Assembly (NCBI GenBank): GCA_947624345.1 | Contig: CANQJW010000006.1 | Span: forward strand, 1 to 35,709 | DNA from: an uncultured Clostridia bacterium | Lineage (GTDB): Bacteria > Bacillota > Clostridia > Oscillospirales > Ruminococcaceae | Direction: 5' to 3' | Length of the DNA stretch: 35,709 bases | Part shown: piece after piece, positions 25,287 to 33,722 of the stretch | Position numbering within the stretch: position 1 is the first letter of the stretch | Layout of the letters: every line of letters begins with the position of its first letter | Position numbers and translations under genes: made by a program | Notes under the pieces: generated by a model | Told to the model about the DNA's origin: nothing | Database searches by the model: none | The model's input: only the letters and a program-made list of their open reading frames with translations

Positions 25287-26471
25287 ATGAGTAAAGATAT
25301 GCTACTGAAATACGGCTGTAATCCAAATCAAAAGCCGTCAAAGATTTATATGGCTGACGGAAGTGAGCTTCCGATAACCGTGTTAAACGGCAAACCTGGT
25401 TATATCAATTTGCTTGACGCATTCAACGGCTGGCAGCTTGTTAAGGAGCTAAAAAAAGCAACAGGTATGTGTGCGGCAACATCATTCAAGCACGTTTCCC
25501 CTGCCGGTGCGGCTGTAGGAAAGCCACTTTCAGACACTCTGAAGAAAATCTACTGGGTTGACGATTTAGGTGAACTTTCACCTATGGCCTGTGCTTATGC
25601 AAGAGCAAGAGGTGCTGACAGAATGTCATCATACGGAGATTTTATCGCTCTTTCAGACGAATGTGACGTATGTACTGCAAAAATGATTCAAAGAGAGGTT
25701 TCCGACGGTATCATCGCACCATCATACACAGACGAGGCACTGGAAATTTTGAAATCTAAGAGAAAAGGAACTTACAATATCATTCAGATCGATGAAAATT
25801 ATACTCCCAATCCTATCGAAACAAAGCAGGTTTACGGAGTTACATTCGAGCAAGGCAGAAATGAGCTTGACATTAACACTGCCCTTCTTGAGCAGAATAT
25901 ACCGACCGAAAACAAAAACATTCCTGAGGATAAGAAGATCGACCTGCTTATCTCTCTTATAACTCTTAAATATACTCAGTCTAACAGCGTTTGTTATGTT
26001 AAGGACGGTCAGGCAATCGGTATCGGTGCAGGTCAGCAGTCGAGAATCCACTGCACAAGACTTGCAGGAAATAAAGCTGATGTATGGTGGCTTCGTCAGG
26101 CACCTCAGGTTCTTAACCTTGATTTCAAGGACGATATCAGGCGTGCTGACAGAGACAACGCAATAGATGTTTATATCTCAGATGAATATGAGGATATTTT
26201 AGCAGAGGGCGTTTGGCAGAATACCTTTAAGACAAAACCTCCTGTATTCACAGATGATGAGAAAAAGGCATGGATTGCAAAGAACACTGATGTTTGTCTT
26301 GGCTCTGACGCTTTCTTCCCGTTCGGCGATAATATCGAGAGGGCAAGAAAGAGCGGTGTTTCATATATTGCTGAGCCTGGCGGTTCAATCCGTGACGATA
26401 ATGTTATTGAAACCTGTAATAAATACAATATCGCAATGAGTTTTACCGGTATAAGATTGTTCCACCACTAA
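25287..26471 (+). CDS. Standalone AICAR formyltransferase, eukaryotic-ATIC-like
   Basis: The 394-residue enzyme transfers formyl from 10-formyl-THF to AICAR, giving FAICAR for PurO. It corresponds only to the C-terminal half of PurH/ATIC. Compared from memory it is strikingly close to the animal enzyme: the catalytic Lys-His lies in SFKHVSPAGAAVG (about 67-79), then ARARGADRMSSYGDF, REVSDGIIAP, YTQSNSVCY, IGIGAGQQSRIHCTRLAG and the C-terminal RLFHH. Typical bacterial PurH has KHANPCG instead. It lacks the N-terminal cyclohydrolase domain, and its start has no close ribosome-binding site (see 25251-25286). A transfer between domains or an old paralogue are both possible. Confidence 0.9.
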   Translation: MSKDMLLKYGCNPNQKPSKIYMADGSELPITVLNGKPGYINLLDAFNGWQLVKELKKATGMCAATSFKHVSPAGAAVGKPLSDTLKKIYWVDDLGELSPMACAYARARGADRMSSYGDFIALSDECDVCTAKMIQREVSDGIIAPSYTDEALEILKSKRKGTYNIIQIDENYTPNPIETKQVYGVTFEQGRNELDINTALLEQNIPTENKNIPEDKKIDLLISLITLKYTQSNSVCYVKDGQAIGIGAGQQSRIHCTRLAGNKADVWWLRQAPQVLNLDFKDDIRRADRDNAIDVYISDEYEDILAEGVWQNTFKTKPPVFTDDEKKAWIAKNTDVCLGSDAFFPFGDNIERARKSGVSYIAEPGGSIRDDNVIETCNKYNIAMSFTGIRLFHH

Positions 26472-26509
26472 AAAGTAAGATTTGTTTATTTATAGAAAGG
26501 TAGATTTTT

Positions 26510-27199
26510 ATGAAAGATTTTAAAAAGCTGGCAGCATTGTTTTTAAGTATCATAATGGTGCTGAGCTTTGCAGGCTGTGCGGAAAAAGATACTTCAGGCA
26601 CTTCATCAAGTGTAGAAACAACTGCTGATGCGAACGGTTCTGAGAGTGATGCAAAGAGTAGCAATGATGATAAAAACGCTGATAACAACAGCTCAAAAAT
26701 AAATAGTAAGAAAAACTCAGATAGTAAAGACAAAAATACTCAATCTACAGGAACTCCGCTTAAAAATGGCTCTTATTCAACTAAGGAATTTTCTATCACA
26801 CCCGGCTCTGACTGGAAATTGAGCGATGCTTCCTCAGAGGAAGAAGAAACTGCTGTCTTTACTCTTGACAGTGGGTCATATAGCTCTATCACCGTCACCA
26901 AGTTCCCTGTTGATAAAAACACTACTATTGAAAATTATAAAGAGGACACAATAAAACAGTATAATAAAATGAACGATTATACGCTTGATGATATAAAAGA
27001 TGTTGAAATCGACGGTAAAAAGGCAGTTAAACTTTATATCACTGTAAAAAACAATTCATCATTAAAGATGAAGATGATACAAAATCATATTATAGACGGC
27101 TCTGACCTCTATATATGTACCTTTACTACGTCTAAGAAAGAATATAAGAAAACGAAGTCAGAGGCTGAGAAAATCCTTGATACTTTCAAGCTTAAATAA
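26510..27199 (+). CDS. Predicted lipoprotein of unknown function inside the pur operon
   Basis: The 229-residue protein has a lipoprotein signal (residues 1-23) with lipobox LSFAGC, so Cys23 should be lipidated. A disordered linker rich in Ser, Asp, Asn and Lys spans about 24-85. The folded part, about 86-229, reads like a small alpha/beta domain (EFSITPGSDWKL, ITVTKFPVDKNTT, CTFTTSKKEYKK) of the kind seen in PsbP/DcrB-like stress lipoproteins, which I cannot assign further. It lies between the formyltransferase and purD with a 38-base gap and no promoter seen. A link to purines is not evident. Confidence 0.8.
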   Translation: MKDFKKLAALFLSIIMVLSFAGCAEKDTSGTSSSVETTADANGSESDAKSSNDDKNADNNSSKINSKKNSDSKDKNTQSTGTPLKNGSYSTKEFSITPGSDWKLSDASSEEEETAVFTLDSGSYSSITVTKFPVDKNTTIENYKEDTIKQYNKMNDYTLDDIKDVEIDGKKAVKLYITVKNNSSLKMKMIQNHIIDGSDLYICTFTTSKKEYKKTKSEAEKILDTFKLK

Positions 27200-27245
27200 G
27201 CTAAGCTCTTGAAAAAACTATATCCATTATAAAGGGGAAATTACA

Positions 27246-28601
27246 ATGAAAATTTTAGTTGTCGGCGGCGGCGGACGAGAACACGCAATTATTATGAAGC
27301 TTGCTGAATCGCCAAAGGTTGAAAAGCTATATTGCACACCAGGCAACGGAGGTATATCAAAATATGCTGAGTGCTTTGATGTGGGTGCCTGCGACATTGA
27401 AGGAGTTGTGGCACTGGCTAAAAAGCTTAGCGTTGATATGGTAGTTGTCGCACCAGATGATCCTCTGGTTCTCGGTATGGTTGACGCTCTTCGGGCTGAG
27501 GGATTTATGACGTTCGGCCCTAAAAAGGACGCTGCTATTATCGAGGGCTCAAAGGTGTTCTCAAAAGAGCTTATGAAGAAATATAACATTCCGACAGCAC
27601 GATATGAAGCGTTCACCGATAGCGAAGATGCTATCAACTATATAAAAGAAAAGAACACCTACCCTACTGTTGTAAAGGCAGATGGTCTTGCACTCGGAAA
27701 GGGTGTTATCATTGCCGAGGACGAGGCTCAGGCAATCGACGCTGTAAACTCGATTATGAACGATAAAATTTTTGGCGAAAGCGGTTCTCAGCTTGTTGTC
27801 GAGGAATTTCTGACAGGTCCTGAGGTTTCGGTTCTTTCATTCACAGACGGAAAGACTATTGTTCCTATGATTTCATCTATGGATCACAAGAGAGCCTTAG
27901 ACGGGGACAAGGGTCTTAACACAGGCGGAATGGGAACTGTTGCACCTAACCCTTACTACACAGATGATGTAGCAAAGGAATGTATGGAGAAAATCTTTCT
28001 GCCTACTATAAACGCAATGAACGCCGAGGGAAGAACCTTTGAGGGTTGTTTATACTTCGGGCTTATGCTTACCCAAAACGGTCCTAAGGTGATTGAATAC
28101 AACTGCCGTTTTGGCGATCCTGAGACACAGGTTGTTCTTCCTATGCTTGATGGCGATTTGTGCGAAATCTTCGAAGCAATTTATAATCACGAGCTTGACA
28201 AGGTTTCAATCGACTGGAAGCAAGGATTTTGCACCTGCGTTGTAATGGCAAGCGGCGGTTACCCTAAGTCCTATCCAAAGGGTATTGAGATTTCTGGTCT
28301 TGACAACAAAGGACAGGTTGAGAACGCTTTTGTTTACCACGCCGGAACCAAACTCGAGGACGGCATTTTTAAGACTAACGGTGGACGAGTTCTAGGCGTT
28401 ACCTGCAACGCTTTGACACTTCAGGGTGCACTTGACAAGTCCTATGAAGCAATTTCAAAAATCAAATGGGAAAACGCTCATATCAGAACCGATATAGGAA
28501 AGCGTGCTTTGGCGGCACTAGACAATGATCCCCTAGCCCTTCACTACAAAGACGATATGGAGGATTATATTGAAGAAAACGGGGTATATTTACGGCAGTA
28601 G
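27246..28601 (+). CDS. purD: Phosphoribosylamine-glycine ligase PurD
   Basis: PurD couples phosphoribosylamine and glycine with ATP to give GAR, the second step of the pathway. The protein is an ATP-grasp enzyme with MKILVVGGGGREHAI at the N-terminus, VVKADGLALGKGV near 140, LNTGGMGTVAPNPY near 222 and the metal-binding FGDPETQVVLP near 287. Length is somewhat above the usual 420-430 residues. ATG follows AAAGGGGAAA by about six bases. It is last of the pur operon; GC-rich and AT-rich repeat sequence follows before the convergent aldolase-like gene. Confidence 0.96.
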   Translation: MKILVVGGGGREHAIIMKLAESPKVEKLYCTPGNGGISKYAECFDVGACDIEGVVALAKKLSVDMVVVAPDDPLVLGMVDALRAEGFMTFGPKKDAAIIEGSKVFSKELMKKYNIPTARYEAFTDSEDAINYIKEKNTYPTVVKADGLALGKGVIIAEDEAQAIDAVNSIMNDKIFGESGSQLVVEEFLTGPEVSVLSFTDGKTIVPMISSMDHKRALDGDKGLNTGGMGTVAPNPYYTDDVAKECMEKIFLPTINAMNAEGRTFEGCLYFGLMLTQNGPKVIEYNCRFGDPETQVVLPMLDGDLCEIFEAIYNHELDKVSIDWKQGFCTCVVMASGGYPKSYPKGIEISGLDNKGQVENAFVYHAGTKLEDGIFKTNGGRVLGVTCNALTLQGALDKSYEAISKIKWENAHIRTDIGKRALAALDNDPLALHYKDDMEDYIEENGVYLRQ

Positions 28602-28808
28602 GCAGGAGTGACCCCTGCACGATTTGCCGCCTGTTATAATTATAATAAATGTGCTTACTTTGATAAACGGCGGGCTTATCAATTGATAATTTACAATTAT
28701 ATTAGAAATGAAAAGCGTTCGGGAAAAACAAAATTACTGAACGCTTTAGTTATATCTTTTTTCTTAAATCTAGCCACTATCAACTGTCCATTATCAATTA
28801 TAAATTGC
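28602..28808. other. Convergent gap with extragenic repeats, no gene
   Basis: Between purD and the aldolase-like gene lie copies of an ATTGATAATTTACAATTATA-type repeat (near 28678 and 28780-28810) and a long stem at 28711-28748. The tracked 131-aa ORF here runs into the antisense of the next gene and has low-complexity repeat-derived sequence. Confidence 0.5.
28711..28748. terminator. Probable bidirectional terminator between purD and the aldolase-like gene
   Basis: AAAGCGTTCGG (28712-28722) pairs with CTGAACGCTTT (28737-28747) with one G-U pair and a 14-base loop. T runs are short on both sides (four on the minus strand), so efficiency is uncertain. Confidence 0.5.
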
Positions 28809-29789
28809 TTAATTGTCTTGGTCGTAAGTCTCCTGAAAGAACTTGGCATAATCGGTTCTTTTTTCTTTCATGAACGTAATAGCCGTTCTCGGGTGGCAGT
28901 TAAACCTTCCGGTCAACAGATACGGAACATCATAACCCCAGACCAAACCATCGTTTCGAAGCTTAACCATATTCTTTTCAATAAAGTTAAGCAGCGGAAC
29001 TAAATCGTACTTGGGATTTTTTAAAAATCCAAGAAGAGTTTCCAATGCACAGTTTCCTGCACCTCTGCCAAGCGACCTTACAGTACCGTCAAGGTAGCTG
29101 GTTCCCATAATCATAGACTCAATGGTGTTCGCAAAAGCAAGCTGTTGATTATCGTGTGCGTGAATACCAATCTTTTTGTTGTACTTCTCGCCGAACTCTA
29201 AGAATTTCTCAGTCAGCCTTCTTATATCCTCAGGATACAAAGCACCGAAGCTGTCAACAATGTAAATCACATCAACACTGCTGTTTCCAAGTAGCTCTAA
29301 CGACTGATTAAGCTCACCATCGTTTGCAGTCGAAACAGCCATAATGTTAGCCGAGGTTTCATAGCCTTTCTTATGAAAATTTTCTATCATCTCAATGCAG
29401 GACGGAATCTGATATACATAAGTAGCCGTACGAATAATGTCAACTACGCTCTCGCTCTTAGGCAGAATGGTGTCCATATCGGTTCTTCCGACATCAGCCA
29501 TAACTGAAATCTTCAGGTCGCTGTCATTCTCACCGACAATTGCTCTTATCGCCTCTTCGTCACAGAACTTCCACTTTCCAAAGTCCTCTTCCGGGAAAAT
29601 CTTTTTTGAAGCCTTATATCCAAACTCCATATAATCAACGCCTGCAGCAATATTCGTCTTATATAAATCCTTTACAAACTCATCTGTAAAACGAAAATCA
29701 TTCACAAGTCCTCCGTCACGCAAGGTCGCGTCAACAACCCTCAAATCGTTTCTCACCGCAATTAAATTACCCTTTTTGATCTCACTCAT
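28809..29789 (-). CDS. DRE-TIM metallolyase family enzyme, HMGL/4-hydroxy-2-oxovalerate aldolase-like
   Basis: The 326-residue protein is a TIM-barrel enzyme. VVDATLRDGG (about 18-27) matches the family's D-R-E region, GYKASKK lies near 57, and GIHAHDNQQLAFAN (about 200-213) carries the metal-binding His-x-His. GRGAGNCALE near 242 is also typical. It resembles MhpE-type aldolases that cleave 4-hydroxy-2-oxo acids, but no partner acetaldehyde dehydrogenase or leucine/homocitrate genes are nearby, so the substrate is open. It has its own perfect promoter, a GGGAGA ribosome-binding site and stands alone, convergent with purD. Confidence 0.75.
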   Translation of the reverse strand: MSEIKKGNLIAVRNDLRVVDATLRDGGLVNDFRFTDEFVKDLYKTNIAAGVDYMEFGYKASKKIFPEEDFGKWKFCDEEAIRAIVGENDSDLKISVMADVGRTDMDTILPKSESVVDIIRTATYVYQIPSCIEMIENFHKKGYETSANIMAVSTANDGELNQSLELLGNSSVDVIYIVDSFGALYPEDIRRLTEKFLEFGEKYNKKIGIHAHDNQQLAFANTIESMIMGTSYLDGTVRSLGRGAGNCALETLLGFLKNPKYDLVPLLNFIEKNMVKLRNDGLVWGYDVPYLLTGRFNCHPRTAITFMKEKRTDYAKFFQETYDQDN

Positions 29790-29883
29790 ATTGATTTCTC
29801 CCTTAAAATTTTATTACCGTTTAATATTGTCACTTTTAGCTTTTCACGGTTTAAAGCTTTAACGCTTTAAAGTCAACTACTAC

Positions 29884-29912
29884 ATTATATAACTATAATC
29901 TACATTTGTCAA
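29884..29912 (-). promoter_or_regulatory. Consensus promoter of the aldolase-like gene
   Basis: On the minus strand TTGACA (29907-29912), a 17-base spacer and TATAAT (29884-29889) match the sigma-A consensus exactly, about 95 bases before the start. The -35 flank is shared with 71-91. Confidence 0.85.
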
Positions 29913-29947
29913 GTGTTTTTCAAAAAAATTACGCTATCTCTCAACAT

Positions 29948-31042
29948 TTAAACATTAAACCTGAATAGAACTATATCCCCGTCCTGCATAACATATTCTT
30001 TGCCCTCAAGTCGCATAAGACCTTTTTCCTTAACATGAGCCATAGTTCCGCAAGCCATAAGATCATCAAAGGAAACAACCTCGGCACGGATAAAGCCCTT
30101 TTCAAAATCTGTATGGATTTTTCCTGCAGCCTGAGGAGCTTTGGTACCCCTCTTTATCGTCCAAGCACGAACCTCCGGCTCTCCCGCTGTCAGGAAAGAG
30201 ATTAGTCCGAGGAGAGAATAACCCTCTTTAATTATTCTGCCAAGGCCAGAAATTTCAAGCCCAAGCTCAGATAAGAACATCTGTTTGTCCTCGTCGTTCA
30301 TATCTGAAATCTCTGCCTCAATCTGAGCACAGATAGGCAGAACTGCACTTCCCTCTTCCTTTGCGTGCTGGCGAACGATTTTATAATTTTCGTTGGTATC
30401 AATGTTGTTTGTAAAATCCTTTTCCGAAAGGTTTGCGGCATAGATAACAGGTTTTGCTGACAAAAGCGGCGTTTCCTTAATCCACTCTGTTTCATCATCG
30501 GTCATATCAAAACTCCTTGCAGGCTTTCCATCCTCAAGATGTGCCTTTAGTCTCTCCAAAAAGTCAACAACACCTGCAAGAGACTTGTCACCTTTCATTG
30601 CCTTTTTAGTTCTGTCAATACGCCTTTCAATCAACTCGGCGTCAGAGAAGATAAGCTCTAAGTCGATAGTTTCAATGTCACGCTTCGGGTCAATACTACC
30701 GTCAACATGAATGATATTGTCGTCCTCAAAGCATCTAACCACATGGACTATTGCATCAACCTCACGAATGTTCGAAAGGAACTTATTGCCCAGTCCCTCG
30801 CCTTTAGAAGCGCCCTTTACAAGACCTGCAATATCGACAAATTCCAGCGTTGCCGGGGTGAACTTAACAGGGTTATACATCTCCCTTAATTTATCAAGAC
30901 GCTCGTCGGGAACAGATACTATTCCAACATTCGGCTCAATCGTACAAAACGGATAGTTAGCCGATTCTGCCCCTGCGTTTGTAAGTGCATTAAAAAGCGT
31001 ACTCTTTCCCACATTCGGTAGTCCTACCATACCTAATTTCAT
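29948..31042 (-). CDS. ychF: Redox/ribosome-associated GTPase-like ATPase YchF (OLA1 family)
   Basis: YchF belongs to the Obg-related P-loop proteins, prefers ATP, and binds ribosomes. The 364-residue protein has the G1 loop GLPNVGKST (7-15), the [10 protein letters not shown] switch block near 30, [17 protein letters not shown] near 70, a coiled-coil arm around 130-200 and the C-terminal TGS domain (about 280-364), all typical in length and order. ATG follows CAGGAGGAAAA with normal spacing. It lies 87 bases after trpS with a possible promoter between, so read-through from trpS is also possible. Confidence 0.96.
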   Translation of the reverse strand: MKLGMVGLPNVGKSTLFNALTNAGAESANYPFCTIEPNVGIVSVPDERLDKLREMYNPVKFTPATLEFVDIAGLVKGASKGEGLGNKFLSNIREVDAIVHVVRCFEDDNIIHVDGSIDPKRDIETIDLELIFSDAELIERRIDRTKKAMKGDKSLAGVVDFLERLKAHLEDGKPARSFDMTDDETEWIKETPLLSAKPVIYAANLSEKDFTNNIDTNENYKIVRQHAKEEGSAVLPICAQIEAEISDMNDEDKQMFLSELGLEISGLGRIIKEGYSLLGLISFLTAGEPEVRAWTIKRGTKAPQAAGKIHTDFEKGFIRAEVVSFDDLMACGTMAHVKEKGLMRLEGKEYVMQDGDIVLFRFNV

Positions 31043-31081
31043 ATAAATTTTCCTCCTGTATAATACTTACACTCTTCTGAT

Positions 31082-31110
31082 TACATACAGAGATTCAGTA
31101 AACTAGTCAA
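31082..31110 (-). promoter_or_regulatory. Candidate promoter of ychF
   Basis: On the minus strand TTGACT (31105-31110) and TATGTA (31082-31087) are 17 bases apart. The -10 match is only fair. Confidence 0.35.
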
Positions 31111-31129
31111 ATACTCCCTAAGATAATTT

Positions 31130-32140
31130 CTATCTTGCATCAACAAAACCCACTTTGTGATAAACCTTTGAAAGAATCCTGTTTGTTATTCTCATTGCAT
31201 CTTCCGCTCCGCTTGTGTAGCACTCCTTCAAGTAAGCTTTATCGGCAATAAGCCTTGAAAAATCATCTCTTACCGGCTTTAAGTAATCAGCTACAGCCTC
31301 TCCAACCGCCAGCTTGAAATCTCCGTATCCCTTTGATGCAAACTCACTCTCGATCTCATCATAGGTCTTTCCGGTAACGCAAGAGTAAATAGACATAAGG
31401 TTGTTTATTCCGTCCTTGCCCTCACGATAGCATATCTCCATCTCGCTGTCGGTAATTGCCCTTTTGAACTTTCTTATGATAGTATCCTTGTCATCTAGAA
31501 TGTAAACAGTCGCATTCTGATTTTCGTCCGACTTTGACATCTTCTTAGTAGGGTCTGCAAGCGATTTCACACTTGCTCCCAGAGGCGGTATATATGGCTC
31601 CGGCAGCTTGAAAAATTCACCGTACTTATTATTAAATCTGCCTGCAACATTACGCGCCAGCTCTAAATGCTGTTTCTGGTCAGCGCCAATAGGCACTAAA
31701 TCCGCATTATAAGCAAGAATATCCGCTGCCATTAAAACAGGATATGTAAACAATCCTGCGTTGACATCGTCTGCGTGCTTTTTTGACTTATCTTTAAACT
31801 GAGTCATTCTCGAAAGCTCGCCAAACTGCGTTGAACAAGCCAAAACCCAATTTAATTCAGCATGGCACTTATTATGGCTCTGAAAGAAAGCTATAGACTT
31901 TTTAGGGTCAATTCCACAAGCTAAAAGCAAAGCATACGCCTGTAAAGAATTTTGCCTGAGCTTGGCAGGGTCTTGCCTTACTGTTATAGCGTGCAAATCA
32001 ACTATTGAGTATATGCAGTTATATTCGTCCTGAAGCGTTCCCCAGTTGCGGACTGCTCCTAAGTAGTTTCCGAGCGTAAAAACTCCCGTCGGCTGTATTC
32101 CGCTGAAAATAATCTTCTTATCTTTATCAAATTCTGGCAT
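31130..32140 (-). CDS. trpS: Tryptophan-tRNA ligase TrpS
   Basis: TrpS charges tRNA-Trp. The 336-residue class I synthetase has the HIGH-equivalent segment TLGNYLGAVRNW (about 22-33), the HNKCHAELNW region near 90, GADQKQHLELAR near 152 and the KMSKS loop KKMSKSDENQN near 200, as in Bacillus-type enzymes. ATG follows TGGAGTGA. I looked for a T-box leader upstream, which is common for trpS in Firmicutes, and found none; the gap instead has GC-rich and repeat sequence. Confidence 0.96.
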   Translation of the reverse strand: MPEFDKDKKIIFSGIQPTGVFTLGNYLGAVRNWGTLQDEYNCIYSIVDLHAITVRQDPAKLRQNSLQAYALLLACGIDPKKSIAFFQSHNKCHAELNWVLACSTQFGELSRMTQFKDKSKKHADDVNAGLFTYPVLMAADILAYNADLVPIGADQKQHLELARNVAGRFNNKYGEFFKLPEPYIPPLGASVKSLADPTKKMSKSDENQNATVYILDDKDTIIRKFKRAITDSEMEICYREGKDGINNLMSIYSCVTGKTYDEIESEFASKGYGDFKLAVGEAVADYLKPVRDDFSRLIADKAYLKECYTSGAEDAMRITNRILSKVYHKVGFVDAR

Positions 32141-32219
32141 GGTATTATCACTCCATTTAAGTATTTTCTACGTTTAATTATGAATAGTATCTGGTTTAAA
32201 ACATCTTTCATCTAATCCA

Positions 32220-32320
32220 CAAAAGGCGACGAGTCCAACGTCTGCTCGCCGGTGCAACGTCACCGTTGCTCTCGACTCTTACTTCTAACCTCTAATCTTC
32301 TAACCTCTAATCGAACATCT
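32220..32320. repeat. GC-rich patch plus TCTAACCTCTAATC repeat before trpS
   Basis: A GC-rich stretch with small palindromes (CGGTGCAACGTCACCG) is followed by TTCTAACCTCTAATCTTCTAA and another copy, the complement of the TTAGAGGTTAGA unit seen elsewhere. The repeat runs to the 3' end of the aminotransferase gene. Confidence 0.5.
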
Positions 32321-33500
32321 CTCGTGAAAGCTTTCCAATAAGCTCACAGCCCTTGACTATCTGCTCGTCTGTCGGCGTTGAGAAATTCAGTCTGAATGAT
32401 GTAGTCTTATCGGTTTCTCTTATCATGAATGCCGTTCCGGGAACAACCGCTACCTTATAATCGGCAACCGCCCTTTTACAAAATCCCATCATATCACAAT
32501 CATCCGGCAGTGTGCACCATATGAACAGTCCGCCCTCAGGCTTTGTGTATTCAATCTTGCTTGAGAAGTTCTTTTCAATCTCACTCAACATAAGCTCGCA
32601 TTTGTGCTTGTAAATCTTTCTGATATTCACAAGGTGATTTTCCATATCGCAGATCGAGAGAAATCTCTCAGCAAGAACCTGTGCCCAGATATTTGTATGC
32701 ACATCGGAAACCTGTTTGCACACGATAATTTTAGATACAATTTCCTTTGATGCCGAACAATATCCCACACGGATTCCAGGGGCGAGAACTTTTGAGAATG
32801 TTCCCGAATAAATAACTCGTCCGCTTGTATCCATACTCTTTATTGTCGGGATATCCTCGCCAGCAAAACGGATATCTCCATAAGGATTATCCTCTAAAAT
32901 GAAAATATCATATTTCTTCGCTAGTTCATAAACACGCTTTCTCTTTTCCAGGGACATAGTCAGTCCAGTCGGGTTCTGAAAATTCGGAATAAGATAGATA
33001 AGCTTTACGTTCTTATTTGCCTTTATTGCCTCTTCAAGTTTTTCAATGTTTATTCCATCATCGTCAAGCTCTACTCCCACAAGGTTGACATTATAAGACT
33101 TAAAGGCATTAAGCGATCCGATAAAGGACGGTGATTCACAGATAATAGTATCTCCCTCGTTGCAGAGTACCTTAGCTGCAAGCTCATTTGATTGCTGAGC
33201 TCCCGAAGTGATAATAAGCTCATCAGTATCAGTATTGAAGTTACCCTGAGCCTTCATTCTCTCCTTTAGAGCATTTCTCAACGGCGTGTATCCCTCTGTT
33301 ACCGAATACTGCAAAGCTAGTATAGGATCTTTGTCAAGAATCTCCCTTGAGATTCGCCTTACATTTTCGATAGGAAAAGCCTCTGGGGCTGGATTGCCTG
33401 CAGCAAACGAAATAACCTCAGGATCGGAAGTAAACTTTAATATTTCACGAATTGCCGACGCCTGAAGATTAGATACCTTTTCAGAAAAGTTATAATTCAT
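32307..33500 (-). CDS. PLP-dependent aminotransferase, class I/II (2-aminoadipate/aromatic type)
   Basis: The 397-residue enzyme has the fold type I pattern of the LysN/ARO8/MocR-related group: FAAGNPAPEAFP (about 34-45), SVTEGYTPLRNAL near 65, ITSGAQQSNEL near 95, PNFQNPTGLTMS near 170 and the Schiff-base lysine in YSGTFSKVLAPGIRVGY near 231. There is no N-terminal GntR-type DNA-binding domain, so it is an enzyme rather than a MocR regulator. Likely donors are 2-aminoadipate, aromatic or branched-chain amino acids; sequence alone cannot choose. It has its own promoter and a GGGAG ribosome-binding site. Confidence 0.88.
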   Translation of the reverse strand: MNYNFSEKVSNLQASAIREILKFTSDPEVISFAAGNPAPEAFPIENVRRISREILDKDPILALQYSVTEGYTPLRNALKERMKAQGNFNTDTDELIITSGAQQSNELAAKVLCNEGDTIICESPSFIGSLNAFKSYNVNLVGVELDDDGINIEKLEEAIKANKNVKLIYLIPNFQNPTGLTMSLEKRKRVYELAKKYDIFILEDNPYGDIRFAGEDIPTIKSMDTSGRVIYSGTFSKVLAPGIRVGYCSASKEIVSKIIVCKQVSDVHTNIWAQVLAERFLSICDMENHLVNIRKIYKHKCELMLSEIEKNFSSKIEYTKPEGGLFIWCTLPDDCDMMGFCKRAVADYKVAVVPGTAFMIRETDKTTSFRLNFSTPTDEQIVKGCELIGKLSREMFD

Positions 33501-33548
33501 ATTTATCGTACTCCCTATTTATTGAAATAATTATTATGTTATCAAAAT

Positions 33549-33577
33549 ATTGTACCATATTTTCCATCAGAAAACAA
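33549..33577 (-). promoter_or_regulatory. Promoter of the class I/II aminotransferase gene
   Basis: On the minus strand TTGTTT (33572-33577) and TACAAT (33549-33554) are 17 bases apart, about 50 bases before the ATG. Confidence 0.55.
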
Positions 33578-33691
33578 CCCCGCTATTAGAGTTTAGAGGC
33601 AAGACTGACGAGCCGTCGGTGCTATTTCCGCCTTTAGCCAATTTGTAAATGATATAAGCGGGTTTGTAAATTGATAACCACTTTATACAGC

Positions 33692-33722
33692 AAAAGTGTT
33701 CAGGAAAACCCTGAACACTTTT
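33692..33722. terminator. Terminator after the ABC exporter ATPase gene
   Basis: AAAAGTGTTCAGG pairs with CCTGAACACTTTT around a short loop; the stem begins right after the ATPase stop codon. The T run is six on the plus strand but four on the minus strand, so it can work both ways though no plus-strand gene needs it. Confidence 0.7.

Noticed and set aside
28608-29003. 131-codon plus-strand ORF after purD
   Set aside because: No ribosome-binding site, Cys/Ile-rich repeat-derived sequence, and more than half of it is antisense to the aldolase-like gene.
32141-32306. T-box leader of trpS
   Set aside because: The conserved T-box antiterminator sequence (AGGGTGGNACCGCG) is absent and no terminator precedes the gene.
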